From Paraliobacillus salinarum (GTDB lineage: Bacteria > Bacillota > Bacilli > Bacillales > Amphibacillaceae): a stretch of DNA of 64,000 nt. A program made the position numbers and the translations under genes. Location: the NCBI RefSeq assembly GCF_014083865.1, contig NZ_JACEFA010000002.1, positions 62,001 to 126,000 on the forward strand. The letters are read 5' to 3'. Positions 42,918-52,398 of this stretch are shown here, in pieces (within the stretch, counting starts at the first letter, position 1; every line of letters begins with the position of its first letter). The notes beneath the pieces were generated by a model. It ran no database searches. It was not told the DNA's origin and worked only from the letters and a program-made list of their open reading frames with translations.

Positions 42918-45566
42918 CTAAAAATGAATTGAAATTGTCTTTATTTCTTTTGGTTTAAAAGTACCTAATGTAACAGCATTACTGTTTAATTCCATTGGCT
43001 CTATTTCTTTTTCTGCCATGGTAACTAAACGACATTCTTTCACTTCATGACTAAATGTTAATTTACCACCATCGTCAATTGCTGCACTAGTTGGATTAAA
43101 GAAGCGAATGATATAGCCACTACCATCGATCTCTTTCTTAAAACTACTAAACACAACATTTAATTCACTAGCATTAAATAAGGACAATCCATTTGGTACA
43201 TCGTAAGATAAAGGATGTGTAACAAAATATTTTAATGTCGTTGTAAATTGATTCAATGATTGTTGTTGATAATAAGGCATTGAGATAGAATGTTTTTGCC
43301 ATTCGCTAAATAAATCCGATGCATTAAATGTACGATCTAGCATAAACGAACATTTAAAGGTTAATTTTTTCTGCAATTGACTATCTGGTGTTTCGATATA
43401 ACGGAATTGATTCCCAGAAGCAACACCTGGTCGGCGCATTAAATCAGGTTTACCAAGATAGCCAACAGAACGAAACAATGTTAATGCAATACTATTATAC
43501 TCCTGATTTAAGATTTGATATTCTTTTATACCTTTAGAAAAAGCAGTAAGACTATTATTCTTATCATGGATATTAACAAAATTCAGCATTGGATATATAG
43601 TAGATGGTTCTTCCTTCCAACCTTTTTCTCTCCAACTATCCAAGTTAGGATCGACCGTTTTCCTTGCAATCGTACCAAAAGGTGTATCTGCAATACTTTC
43701 TGATGTGCTGATATTACTATTAATAATTAATCGCATTCGATGGTCTAATGCTTGATTATCTATAGTTAGATGCATATTGATCATCGCATTGTCTTTATTT
43801 AATGAAATCTGCAATACATATGGTACCCGTTTGCTTCTTTCACCTAATTCACGTTCTTTTAAATTAGCTGCCACTTGAAATGAACCAGTCATTTTGATTG
43901 AACTTGTATACATACCTTGAAACGTAGTAACCGTTGCATCAGAAAAATCATACCTTATCACATCATCATTCACTGGTGGTGAATAATCATAGTTATCCCC
44001 GTCATCACCTGAATCTTCAATCATTAAGAATTTTTCATGATAGGTATCTTTCTTTTTATCGTATACATTGATTTGATCAGCTTGATATTCTACTTTATAA
44101 AAATCATTCTCTATTGCATGCTGCGTAGCATTAACTTCATTTGGTTCGTTTTCTAACCCATCCTCTACATTCTTTTCATCTTCAACAACCGTTATCACTT
44201 CATAGCCCATTGCTCCTATTTCTATAGGAAATACAATCGTTGTTTCGATGTAAAATGCATCAGGATTTGGCTCTTTCACTTTTCTAATTGGATCATTTGT
44301 TTTCTTTTCAACATGAATAATTTGGTAAGGTAGTTTTACACCATCATGATAAAGCGCAAAATCATATACAGTTGTTGTTACATTTAATTTTAGCATTTGC
44401 TTTCTTTTCATTGGCAACGTATTAAAAATCGTAATTTGGTTTTCTTTCACTTCCGCTCTAGACTCACTTACTTTACGTGTTAAGTAATCTACAATAGAGT
44501 AAGAAAGTTCATCCGCCTCGATCAAACGATTTAAAATAGTTCGGTTTGTTTTATCACTATTACAACCGCCCGCACTGTCATGCGCATGGTTTCGTAATGT
44601 TAATTTCCATACTTTATCGAGCAAATCCTGTTTATAGCCAATACCAATCGTGTCTGCCAAAGCCATTAATGGCTCAACCTGATAAATTAATCTTCTTTCT
44701 ATTTTGTCATTCAGATACTTATGATCATATCTTGATGAGTATATGGAACGATGAATTTTAGATACTTCTCCATCTAACAACTCGCCTTGCACAACGGGTA
44801 ATGTTATACCTTCTTGTTTTATTTCATTAAATAATTGATCATAGTTACTAGCTACAAGTTTTTCATTTTCTAATTGTTGATTAAATTTTTCAATTTGATC
44901 TTTTAAATTATAATCAATGTAGCGCTGATCACCACCTACTGGCAGTGCAATATGTGACGATACGGTATCTTTGCTAATCTGTTCAACCAGAGCTTGTGCA
45001 TCATCTGATTCAATTAACTGCACACCAACAAAATAACCATCTTTTATATTATAAGCAATGACTTGACTCTGGTCTTCGGACTCCCAATAAAATTCACGTT
45101 GATCCATCACATCACGAGAAAGGCCTCGCCAAAAAACAGCTTTATCAATACCCATTTGAGAAAATATTTTTGGTGTATCAATCGATTGTCCAAAAGCATC
45201 CGGGATATAGCCGAGCATATCTGCTCCACCAAGCGAATTACCCATTTTTATACCTAATTCAAGGTTGCGAACAATTGATTCTCCACGAATAATAAGCTGA
45301 TCAGTTTGTGTGTACCATGGTCCTATCTTAAGTTTTCCGTCTTCCACTAATTTCACTAAACGTTCTTTTTTGTCTGGATTTGCTTCTAAATAATCTTCTA
45401 CGATACTTAATTGTCCATCTAGCATATAGTAATCGACAATTCCTTTTTCAAGAGCTTCTATTACTTCATCTACATGGTAACAGAGTTGAATGAACGACTC
45501 ATTGCTAGTAAAATACCATTCGTAATCCCAATGTGTATGGGCAATAACATGAATTTTCTTCTCCAT
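42918..45566 (-). CDS. GH38 alpha-mannosidase (MngB-like)
   Basis: 882 residues with family 38 order: the zinc-site motif HTHWDYEWYF at residues 9-18, the IPDAFGQS segment carrying a zinc Asp, the nucleophile region FWRGLSRD..EFYWES, the middle helical domain with LRNHAHDSAGGC, and a long beta C-terminal half. With a fructose-type PTS directly upstream it resembles E. coli mngA-mngB, where MngB releases mannose-6-P from 6-phospho-mannosylglycerate. Other alpha-mannosides are possible. AGGTAGGG precedes the start. Confidence 0.87.
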   Translation of the reverse strand: MEKKIHVIAHTHWDYEWYFTSNESFIQLCYHVDEVIEALEKGIVDYYMLDGQLSIVEDYLEANPDKKERLVKLVEDGKLKIGPWYTQTDQLIIRGESIVRNLELGIKMGNSLGGADMLGYIPDAFGQSIDTPKIFSQMGIDKAVFWRGLSRDVMDQREFYWESEDQSQVIAYNIKDGYFVGVQLIESDDAQALVEQISKDTVSSHIALPVGGDQRYIDYNLKDQIEKFNQQLENEKLVASNYDQLFNEIKQEGITLPVVQGELLDGEVSKIHRSIYSSRYDHKYLNDKIERRLIYQVEPLMALADTIGIGYKQDLLDKVWKLTLRNHAHDSAGGCNSDKTNRTILNRLIEADELSYSIVDYLTRKVSESRAEVKENQITIFNTLPMKRKQMLKLNVTTTVYDFALYHDGVKLPYQIIHVEKKTNDPIRKVKEPNPDAFYIETTIVFPIEIGAMGYEVITVVEDEKNVEDGLENEPNEVNATQHAIENDFYKVEYQADQINVYDKKKDTYHEKFLMIEDSGDDGDNYDYSPPVNDDVIRYDFSDATVTTFQGMYTSSIKMTGSFQVAANLKERELGERSKRVPYVLQISLNKDNAMINMHLTIDNQALDHRMRLIINSNISTSESIADTPFGTIARKTVDPNLDSWREKGWKEEPSTIYPMLNFVNIHDKNNSLTAFSKGIKEYQILNQEYNSIALTLFRSVGYLGKPDLMRRPGVASGNQFRYIETPDSQLQKKLTFKCSFMLDRTFNASDLFSEWQKHSISMPYYQQQSLNQFTTTLKYFVTHPLSYDVPNGLSLFNASELNVVFSSFKKEIDGSGYIIRFFNPTSAAIDDGGKLTFSHEVKECRLVTMAEKEIEPMELNSNAVTLGTFKPKEIKTISIHF

Positions 45567-45592
45567 TTCGCAACCCTACCTAACGCTGTTTG

Positions 45593-46057
45593 TTAATTAT
45601 CTTCCATTACTATTTTTTCTTTAATCAAGTTATAGATTTCTTCTTTATCATTTGTGTTTAAAATTGCACTTGTAAATGCATCATCAATCAAAGCGCGAGA
45701 AATGGTGCTTAATACTTTCAAATGCTGTTGATTTTCTCCTTCTGGAATAGCTAATGAAAATGCTAACTTTACAGGTTTTCCATCCATTGATTCCCATTCA
45801 ATTGGGTTAGTGAACTTGACAACCATAACGGAAGGATTCAGCACTGTTTTATTTTTGCAATGAGGAATGGCAATACCGTCTTTAAAGCCAGTTGTTACTT
45901 CTTTTTCACGTTTCTTTAATCCCTTGTAAAAAGCTTTTTCAGATTTAACAATTTCTCGTTCTTGAGCAAAGTGACCAATAAACTTTAATGCTTCATCTTT
46001 TGTTGTCGCATCTGAGTTAAATGTAATATTATCTAGACTAAACATATTATCCATCAT
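45593..46057 (-). CDS. PTS sugar transporter subunit IIA, fructose/mannitol type
   Basis: 154-residue IIA domain with phosphorylated His66 in GIAIPHCKN. Starts one nt after the IIBC stop (ATG 46057, AAGGGTGG), so it is strictly coupled. It passes phosphate from HPr to the Cys of the IIB domain of the neighbouring protein. In E. coli MngA the same domains are fused as one IIABC polypeptide. Confidence 0.92.
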   Translation of the reverse strand: MMDNMFSLDNITFNSDATTKDEALKFIGHFAQEREIVKSEKAFYKGLKKREKEVTTGFKDGIAIPHCKNKTVLNPSVMVVKFTNPIEWESMDGKPVKLAFSLAIPEGENQQHLKVLSTISRALIDDAFTSAILNTNDKEEIYNLIKEKIVMEDN

Positions 46058-46058
46058 T

Positions 46059-47525
46059 TTAATCCACCCTTTTTTTTGTAAATCCTATAATCAAAGCAGT
46101 GACTAATACACCTGTCATAACACTAAATATCCAAGTAACAAATGGGATTGGCTGTTCAATATAACCAATAAATGTACCAAGTGGAGAACCGATACCACCA
46201 TAAAACTTAGTTCCTAAACCAGTAGCTAAACCACCCGCTACAGCTGAACCCGCAACAAAAGCTGGAATCATACGAACTGGATCTTGTGCAGCAAATGGTA
46301 TTGCACCTTCTGTCACACCGACAATTCCCATTCCAAATGCACTGTTTGCTGAAACTTTTTCTGTTGCTGAAAATTTCTTTTTAAATATGATAGAAGCTAG
46401 CCAAATACCAAGTGGTGCAACTGAAATCGCAGCTTGTGTTGCTGTTTGTGGAACAAAGTTTGCACCTTCAATTCCATATTTAGTAACGGTGTCTGTAAAC
46501 ACAGCTGTACCGAATATTAGTGCCGTCTTATTGACAGGTCCACCTAAGTCAAAACCAACCATTGCACCGATTACTACACCGATAATTACTGGTGCAGCTG
46601 CATAATTTTCACTTAAAACAGTTAGTCCTTCATATAGAGAACTCATTAATCCTGCAATTGGATTTCCTAGAACATAAATTACAATAATAGAAATAAATAA
46701 CGTACTAACTAAAGGAATGAGCATAATTGGAACAATAGGTTGAATTAATTTTGGATAAGGAATTTTTTTCAACAATCTAACTAAATAACCCACTAAAAAG
46801 GCAACTAAAATAGCAGCTAAAAATCCACCACCAGCGTCTGCTCCAAGCATTTCCGCATCGTTTGCTATATAAGCACCAATCATTGCTGCAGCTATAGCCG
46901 GTTTACCAGCAATAGAGTTTGCTACAAACCCTGCAAATAACGGAATCATTAGTGTAAAACCAACTTGTCCAACACTAAATAAGTTCGACATTAATTCACC
47001 GAAGATAGTCGAATCATCAAATCCCCAATTAACAATTCTTCCTGCTGCATCGCGTTGAAAAGCGGCAACGTTTGCAATTGCTAATATAAGACCAGAAGCA
47101 ATAACCATTGGGATCATATATGAAATACCAGCCATGATATGTTGGAAGAAACCGCCTTCTTCTGTTTTACCCATTTTCACTCCACCGGCTTTCGTTCCCT
47201 TTTCACCGTATGGTTCAGCTTTTTCTAAAGCGGTTTCAATCACACCTTGTGCATTTTTCATTGCTTCACTTGCTCTAACTCGTAATACTCTTTTTCCAAA
47301 AAAACGTGACATATCAATATTAATTTCTACTGCTAAGATAACTACATCTGCTTGTTCAATTTCTTCTTGCGTTAATGCATTTTCAACGCCAATTGAACCT
47401 TGTGTTTCAATCTTTATATCATACCCTTTTTCTTCGCCAGCCTTTTCTAGTGACTCGGCAGCCATGTAAGTGTGCGCAATACCAGCTGAACACGCCGTTA
47501 CTCCGACTATTTTCTTGTTTGTCAT
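46059..47525 (-). CDS. PTS sugar transporter subunit IIBC, fructose family
   Basis: 488 residues. ATG 47525 with GAGGAGG ten nt upstream; nine extra upstream codons lack support. IIB domain at 1-100 with phosphorylated Cys12 (GVTACSAGIAHTYMAAE), a linker, then a IIC membrane domain with about nine helices and the family motifs AAIGAYIANDAE-like, GGPVNKTALIFG and GVTEGAIPFAAQDP. First gene of the operon PTS IIBC-IIA-GH38-RpiR-GH1-ROK. Substrate probably an alpha-mannoside such as mannosylglycerate, inferred only from GH38. Confidence 0.92.
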   Translation of the reverse strand: MTNKKIVGVTACSAGIAHTYMAAESLEKAGEEKGYDIKIETQGSIGVENALTQEEIEQADVVILAVEINIDMSRFFGKRVLRVRASEAMKNAQGVIETALEKAEPYGEKGTKAGGVKMGKTEEGGFFQHIMAGISYMIPMVIASGLILAIANVAAFQRDAAGRIVNWGFDDSTIFGELMSNLFSVGQVGFTLMIPLFAGFVANSIAGKPAIAAAMIGAYIANDAEMLGADAGGGFLAAILVAFLVGYLVRLLKKIPYPKLIQPIVPIMLIPLVSTLFISIIVIYVLGNPIAGLMSSLYEGLTVLSENYAAAPVIIGVVIGAMVGFDLGGPVNKTALIFGTAVFTDTVTKYGIEGANFVPQTATQAAISVAPLGIWLASIIFKKKFSATEKVSANSAFGMGIVGVTEGAIPFAAQDPVRMIPAFVAGSAVAGGLATGLGTKFYGGIGSPLGTFIGYIEQPIPFVTWIFSVMTGVLVTALIIGFTKKRVD

Positions 47526-47637
47526 TATCTGTATCCTCCTCAGTTGAACCACTTATTAAAACGCATACATGAGAGCGCTCGAAACTTATATATAAGTTTT
47601 AATAATTTTATTATAAAAGCAGGCCGAAGCATTGTAT

Positions 47638-47666
47638 ATACTTTCAACGCAAAGTGTTAAAAGTAT
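47638..47666. promoter_or_regulatory. Inverted repeat upstream of the PTS operon
   Basis: ATACTTTCAAC-N7-GTTAAAAGTAT, arms matching at 10 of 11 positions, about 113 nt upstream of the PTS start. Operator-like. Confidence 0.4.
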
Positions 47667-47679
47667 CAAAAAAACCATT

Positions 47680-47703
47680 TTTAATGAAAGTACTTTCATT
47701 AAA
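47680..47703. promoter_or_regulatory. 24-bp perfect palindrome, candidate RpiR operator
   Basis: A perfect dyad centred at 47691/47692 with core TGAAAGTACTTTCA, the TGAAA-N4-TTTCA form typical of RpiR-family sites (compare HexR/MurR boxes). It sits between the PTS operon and the tetR-like gene, and could serve the operon's RpiR regulator. Confidence 0.5.
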
Positions 47704-47704
47704 T

Positions 47705-47768
47705 CGGGACATTGGGGTCAGACCCTTTTGCCCCAAATGGGGCGGAAGGGTCTGACCCCAATGTCCCA
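47705..47768. repeat. 31-bp palindromic repeat, head-to-head pair
   Basis: Copies 47705-47735 and 47738-47768 with a 2-nt spacer, degenerate arms facing inward as in the pair near 5.6 kb. Located between the PTS operon promoter region and the tetR 3' end. Confidence 0.93.
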
Positions 47769-47775
47769 CCAACTC

Positions 47776-48339
47776 CTATAATCCGCTTATACCTTTGTTT
47801 GCTAGGTTGCTAATCATTTTTGCCATTTCTTCTGGTGTTTTATCCATTCCGTTCTTCAACCATGTTTCAATCACTTGAATACTACCACTCACATAAAACA
47901 AGCTAATGTATTCCGTTAACTCCTGATCCACTTGATTTTCTCGGACTAAATTATAAACAGTATGCTCTAATGCGTGCTTCATCACTCGCTTTTTAAAAGA
48001 TACGTCCCCATGTTCACTAAGTAATGTTTCACAGGCCGCTCTATTTTCCACTACATATTCCAAAATCTTTATCGTCATCTGAAGTCCTTCATCTTCCTTA
48101 CTATAATTATAGCTAGCTAATGTCTCATTCATATCTGTAATAATTTCTTCCTCTATTTGATGAAGTAAGTCATATTGACTGGCATAATGTGTATAGAATG
48201 TAGAACGGTTAATATCTGCCCGTTCACAAATTTCTTTTATAGTAATGGAACGAATTGGCTTCTCACGCAAAATCTCCATTAAACTTTGCTTCAATATCAT
48301 TCGTGTATATTTTTTTCGACGATCTAATTTCTCGGTCAT
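47776..48339 (-). CDS. TetR-family regulator of the MMPL exporter
   Basis: 187 residues from ATG 48339 (GAGGTG upstream). The N-terminal HTH reads RSITIKEICERADINRSTFYTHYASQYDLLHQIEEE, and the all-helical C-terminal domain (DUF/TetR_C type like Bacillus YhgD-class regulators) would bind a ligand. It is divergent from the MMPL gene, whose intergenic region holds nested dyads; likely local repressor. Ligand unknown. Confidence 0.87.
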   Translation of the reverse strand: MTEKLDRRKKYTRMILKQSLMEILREKPIRSITIKEICERADINRSTFYTHYASQYDLLHQIEEEIITDMNETLASYNYSKEDEGLQMTIKILEYVVENRAACETLLSEHGDVSFKKRVMKHALEHTVYNLVRENQVDQELTEYISLFYVSGSIQVIETWLKNGMDKTPEEMAKMISNLANKGISGL

Positions 48340-48373
48340 CTTCTTCACACCTCTTTTTTTTAATCACCTATCC

Positions 48374-48440
48374 AACAAACTACATACATTCTGTTGAGAA
48401 ATGTACGTTTCGAAATAAACTGTTTGTTGATTATCCAACA
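48374..48440. promoter_or_regulatory. Candidate TetR operator region
   Basis: Nested dyads: outer AACAAAC (48374-48380)/GTTTGTT (48422-48428), inner ACATACATT/AAATGTACGT, and TGTTG-N6-CAACA over the MMPL -35. TATCCAACA also occurs twice in direct orientation. Which dyad binds the regulator is not clear. Confidence 0.4.
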
Positions 48441-48455
48441 CAGCGTTATTATAAT
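48427..48455 (+). promoter_or_regulatory. Sigma-A promoter of the MMPL operon
   Basis: TTGATT-N17-TATAAT, 29 nt before the MMPL start codon, overlapped by the dyads described for the TetR operator. Confidence 0.65.
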
Positions 48456-48483
48456 AGTACAATGATATCGTTGCAAGAAAGGG

Positions 48484-50547
48484 ATGATTAAAATAAATTT
48501 TTCTACATTATTAATAAAATACAAAAAACCGATCGTTATCCTTTTTTTCGCGATTGCTCTTATTAGCGTGTTTATGCAATCTTTTGTAAAAGTGAACTAC
48601 GATATGGTAGATTACCTTCCAGAAGATGCGCCCTCTGTGGAAGCAATGAACGTACTAGAGGAAGAGTTTTCTGAATCCGTAACAAATGCACGTGTTATGG
48701 TTAAGAATGTTTCGATACAAGAAGCGCTTCAATACAAACAAGAATTAGCTGCAATAGACGGTGTATCTAATGTCATGTGGTTAGATGATGCAATCGACAT
48801 AAAAACACCAATTGAAATTGCAGATGAAGAAACCGTCGAAAATTATTACAAAGATCAATCCGCTTTATTCTCTTTAACCGTTGCTGAAGGGAATGAAGTC
48901 GAAATAACAAATGATATATATGAATTAATTGGTGAAGAAAATGCAATGTCCGGCGAAGCAGTTGACATGGCTTTTTCACAAAAAATGACTGGTGCCGAAT
49001 CATTCAATGCTGCGGCCTTATTAGTACCCATTGTCATTATTATCTTAGTATTATCAACGACATCGTGGTTAGAGCCTGTATTTTTCTTACTTGCAATTGG
49101 TGTCTCTATTTTAATTAACTTAGGTACAAATCTATTTCTAGGAGAAGTATCCTTTGTCACGCAATCGGTAAGTCCAATTCTACAGCTCGCCGTGTCACTT
49201 GATTATGCGATCTTTTTATTACACAGCTTTCAATTTCACAGACAGCAAACAACAGATATAGAAGAGGCCATGCGTAGGGCGATGAAGCAGTCATTCCCGG
49301 CTATCGCAGCAAGTGCAGCTACCACTTTCTTCGGTTTTATGGCATTAACATTAATGGATTTCGAAATTGGAGCAGACCTAGGACTTAACCTAGTAAAAGG
49401 GATTCTACTTAGCTTTATTAGTGTGGTTGTATTTTTACCGGCATTAACATTGTGGTTCTATAAATGGATCGACCGCACACAACACAAGAATTTGTTGCCA
49501 CCAGTTAAAAATATTGGTCATGTCATTATGAAATTTCGTATTCCTAGTTTGCTAATCGTATTCATTATCCTTGTTCCAGGATTTATCGCGCAAAGCCAAA
49601 CGAACTTCATTTATGGTTCAGGTGAGCTTCCTGATAACACTAGAGCTGGTAAGGATACAATGTTAATTGAAGAAACATTTGGAAAATCAACTCCAATGGT
49701 CGTACTTGTACCAAAAGGAGATGTTGGGAAAGAAACTGCATTGAGCAATCAATTGAGCGACTTGAACCATGTAACAAGTGTTATTTCCTATCCAAATACA
49801 GTTGGATCTGTCATTCCTTCTGATTATCTAGATGATGCCGTGACCGATCAATTTTATTCCGAAAATTTTACACGAATGATTTTATACACGGATACTGACA
49901 AGGAGGGAGACGTAACTTTCTCTTTAATTGATACTGTGCATGAAACGGTGAATGATTATTATGACAACCAAACACATGTATTAGGAGAAAGTGTTACCTT
50001 ATATGACATAAAAAATATAGTGACCAAAGATAATACTATCGTAAACGTGATGACATTGGTCGCAATTGCAATCGTGTTACTCATTACATTCCGATCAATT
50101 ACGCTACCGATTATTTTATTAGTTACTATTCAGACAGCCGTTTGGGTAAACTTATCAATCCCTTACTTTACGGATGCACCGCTCGTCTATGTTGGTTATT
50201 TAATCGTCAGTACCGTTCAGCTAGCCGCAACAGTCGACTATGCGATTCTACTTTCTGAAAATTACACAGAAAATAGAAAAGAAATGCCAGCGTTCCAAGC
50301 AATCAAGCAGACAATCAATCAAAAAATATTCTCAATTTCCATTTCTGCTTCCATTTTATCGAGTGTTGGTTTCATTTTAGCGTGGACATCCTCAAATCCA
50401 ATTGTTTCTTCTATTGGACTTTTATTAGGTAGAGGGGCGTTGCTAGCGTTTATTCTAGTCGTATTTTTCTTACCGGCAATGTTATACACGTTTGATAAAG
50501 TTGTTCAAAAAACCACTTGGAAAGCAAACTTTTTTAAGGAGAAATGA
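48484..50547 (+). CDS. MMPL-family (RND superfamily) exporter
   Basis: 687 residues with twelve predicted helices in two repeats, each with one large extracytoplasmic loop (about 35-165 and 375-520). Typical segments: VSPILQLAVSLDYAIFLLHSF in helix 4 and a matching VQLAATVDYAILLSENY in helix 10, each with the Asp-Tyr pair used for proton coupling. YdfJ-like Gram-positive members export lipids or amphiphilic compounds. The AAAGGG ribosome site abuts the ATG, so the start is not secure. It overlaps and is coupled to the next gene, and is divergent from a TetR regulator. Confidence 0.88.
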   Translation: MIKINFSTLLIKYKKPIVILFFAIALISVFMQSFVKVNYDMVDYLPEDAPSVEAMNVLEEEFSESVTNARVMVKNVSIQEALQYKQELAAIDGVSNVMWLDDAIDIKTPIEIADEETVENYYKDQSALFSLTVAEGNEVEITNDIYELIGEENAMSGEAVDMAFSQKMTGAESFNAAALLVPIVIIILVLSTTSWLEPVFFLLAIGVSILINLGTNLFLGEVSFVTQSVSPILQLAVSLDYAIFLLHSFQFHRQQTTDIEEAMRRAMKQSFPAIAASAATTFFGFMALTLMDFEIGADLGLNLVKGILLSFISVVVFLPALTLWFYKWIDRTQHKNLLPPVKNIGHVIMKFRIPSLLIVFIILVPGFIAQSQTNFIYGSGELPDNTRAGKDTMLIEETFGKSTPMVVLVPKGDVGKETALSNQLSDLNHVTSVISYPNTVGSVIPSDYLDDAVTDQFYSENFTRMILYTDTDKEGDVTFSLIDTVHETVNDYYDNQTHVLGESVTLYDIKNIVTKDNTIVNVMTLVAIAIVLLITFRSITLPIILLVTIQTAVWVNLSIPYFTDAPLVYVGYLIVSTVQLAATVDYAILLSENYTENRKEMPAFQAIKQTINQKIFSISISASILSSVGFILAWTSSNPIVSSIGLLLGRGALLAFILVVFFLPAMLYTFDKVVQKTTWKANFFKEK

Positions 50548-50549
50548 TG

Positions 50550-52382
50550 ATGAAAACTAGAAAACTATTTTTACTAACGATGATCCTAATGTTAGTCTTT
50601 CCTTCAGTCATAACACATGCGGAAAATAATGATGGTGAAGTAGTTGCTAAAGAGGAAGTAGTCTATGCTACACTTGGTGCGGAGGGTATGTTAACAGATA
50701 TTTATGTTGTTAATATTTTAGACGTGACCAATCCAGGACAAATAATAGATTATGGAAAATATACAAGTGTTAAGAATCTAACAACCGTTTCACCTATTGA
50801 GCAAAAGGAAGATGAAATTATAATCGAACCTTCGGAAAAAGGTGAATTTTATTACCAGGGAAATATGGCGAATCAAGCTTTGCCTTGGGATGTGCAAATT
50901 GATTATCGCTTAGATGGTAAGAAAATCAGCCCTAAGCAACTCGCTGGACAATCCGGTCATTTAGAAATGAAAATTAAAACAAGCCAAAATGAAGCAGTAG
51001 ACAAATCTTTTTTTGAAAACTATTTATTACAAATTTCAGCGACAGCTGGATCTGATGTATTCAAGCATGTTCAAGCAGCAGATGCTTCGATTGCAAATGC
51101 AGGAGAAGATTTAGTCGTCAATTGGACAGTAATGCCAGAGAAAAAAGGTGATTTTACTTTAGAGGCGGATGTAACCAATTTTGAGATGCAAGGGATTGAA
51201 ATTGCTGCACTTCCTTCATCCATGCCAATTGAATCACCAGATACAGAAGCATTAACTAGTGATTTTGAAAGCTTGCACAACGCGATTAGTGAGATAAATA
51301 ATGGTGTCGGCGAATTAGAAAATGGCATCAGCGGTTTGAATAGCGGTGTGGGCGAATTGAAAAATGGCTCCGCATCATTTCAAGGTGGACTGAATGAGGC
51401 GGCCGGTTCATCTAGTTCTTTGGTCAATGCTTCAGATACAATTGGTCAATCATTAGAAAAAATAAGCGAATCCATTGGAAATAGTGCTGAAGCGCCGGAT
51501 CTGAGTGAATTATCACAGCTGCAGGAGGGCTTAAATCAAATTGCAAAAGGGTTAGAGGATGCTTCCGATGGGTTAAGTAATTTAAATAAAGGATTCACTG
51601 AAGCAAATAACGGGTTAAAACAAGTGATGCAAGGCTTGCCAAACCCACCGGCAAGCGATGAAGCATTACAAGCGAAGGTAGCTGAGATGAAAGCTGTGGT
51701 AGATGCTTTTGCCGACGATGACCCGAAGAAGCAAACAGCAGTAGAAATGATGAAAACATACCAAGCAGCGATTCAAGCAAAAGGAGCATACAATCAAGCG
51801 AAGGAAGTATTTAATGCCGTTGGTCCCGCGCTAACTGCTACAGGAGAAAGTTTGATCACGATGTCGGGGCAATTATCAACGATGGCTAGTGAACTAGGTG
51901 GAGCGTTAGAATCGATGGATATCGGCAATTCTTTTGCACAACTCGAGCAAGGACTTACGCAATTAGCAAACAATTATGGCGATTTTCATGCTGGATTAGT
52001 TGAGTACACTGGCGGAGTCGAACAATTATCAGATTCATATGCAGGAATTAACCAAGGTATTAGTGAACTAACTAACGGAACGAACGAATTAGCTACAGGC
52101 GCTGGTGAATTGCATAACGGAACAAAGGAGTTGGAAACATCAACAGCCGATTTACCAAATGAAATTAAAGAACAAATTGACGCGATGTTGGCGCAATACG
52201 ATAAATCCGACTATGAACCAGTGTCGTTTGTCTCCAAAGAAAATAAAGACGTTGAACGCGTTCAATTTGTTATCCGAACAGAAAATATAGAACAACAAGA
52301 AGATGAAGCATCATCAGACACAGAACAACAACCAAAACAACAAAAAAACCTCTGGGACAAAATAATCGACCTATTTAAATAA
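50550..52382 (+). CDS. Secreted coiled-coil partner protein of the MMPL exporter
   Basis: 610 residues. Three consecutive ATGs occur; 50550 has the best spacing to AAGGAG. A Sec signal peptide (KLFLLTMILMLVFPSVITHA) is followed by a globular region (about 30-220) and then long Gly/Asn-rich heptad-like repeats (GVGELENGISGLNSGVGELKNG and, near 500, GISELTNGTNELATGAGEL), as in the extracellular stalks of YhgE/Pip proteins. There is no C-terminal helix, so it is not itself a YhgE transporter. Overlap with the MMPL stop implies a complex that extends the pump across the wall. The function is inferred. Confidence 0.75.
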   Translation: MKTRKLFLLTMILMLVFPSVITHAENNDGEVVAKEEVVYATLGAEGMLTDIYVVNILDVTNPGQIIDYGKYTSVKNLTTVSPIEQKEDEIIIEPSEKGEFYYQGNMANQALPWDVQIDYRLDGKKISPKQLAGQSGHLEMKIKTSQNEAVDKSFFENYLLQISATAGSDVFKHVQAADASIANAGEDLVVNWTVMPEKKGDFTLEADVTNFEMQGIEIAALPSSMPIESPDTEALTSDFESLHNAISEINNGVGELENGISGLNSGVGELKNGSASFQGGLNEAAGSSSSLVNASDTIGQSLEKISESIGNSAEAPDLSELSQLQEGLNQIAKGLEDASDGLSNLNKGFTEANNGLKQVMQGLPNPPASDEALQAKVAEMKAVVDAFADDDPKKQTAVEMMKTYQAAIQAKGAYNQAKEVFNAVGPALTATGESLITMSGQLSTMASELGGALESMDIGNSFAQLEQGLTQLANNYGDFHAGLVEYTGGVEQLSDSYAGINQGISELTNGTNELATGAGELHNGTKELETSTADLPNEIKEQIDAMLAQYDKSDYEPVSFVSKENKDVERVQFVIRTENIEQQEDEASSDTEQQPKQQKNLWDKIIDLFK

Positions 52383-52398
52383 TAGGCTTTGTATGATT

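Noticed and set aside
47570-47583. cre site TGAGAGCGCTCGAA upstream of the PTS operon
   Set aside because: Only about 11 of 14 positions fit the consensus and key A and C positions are changed; too weak to annotate.
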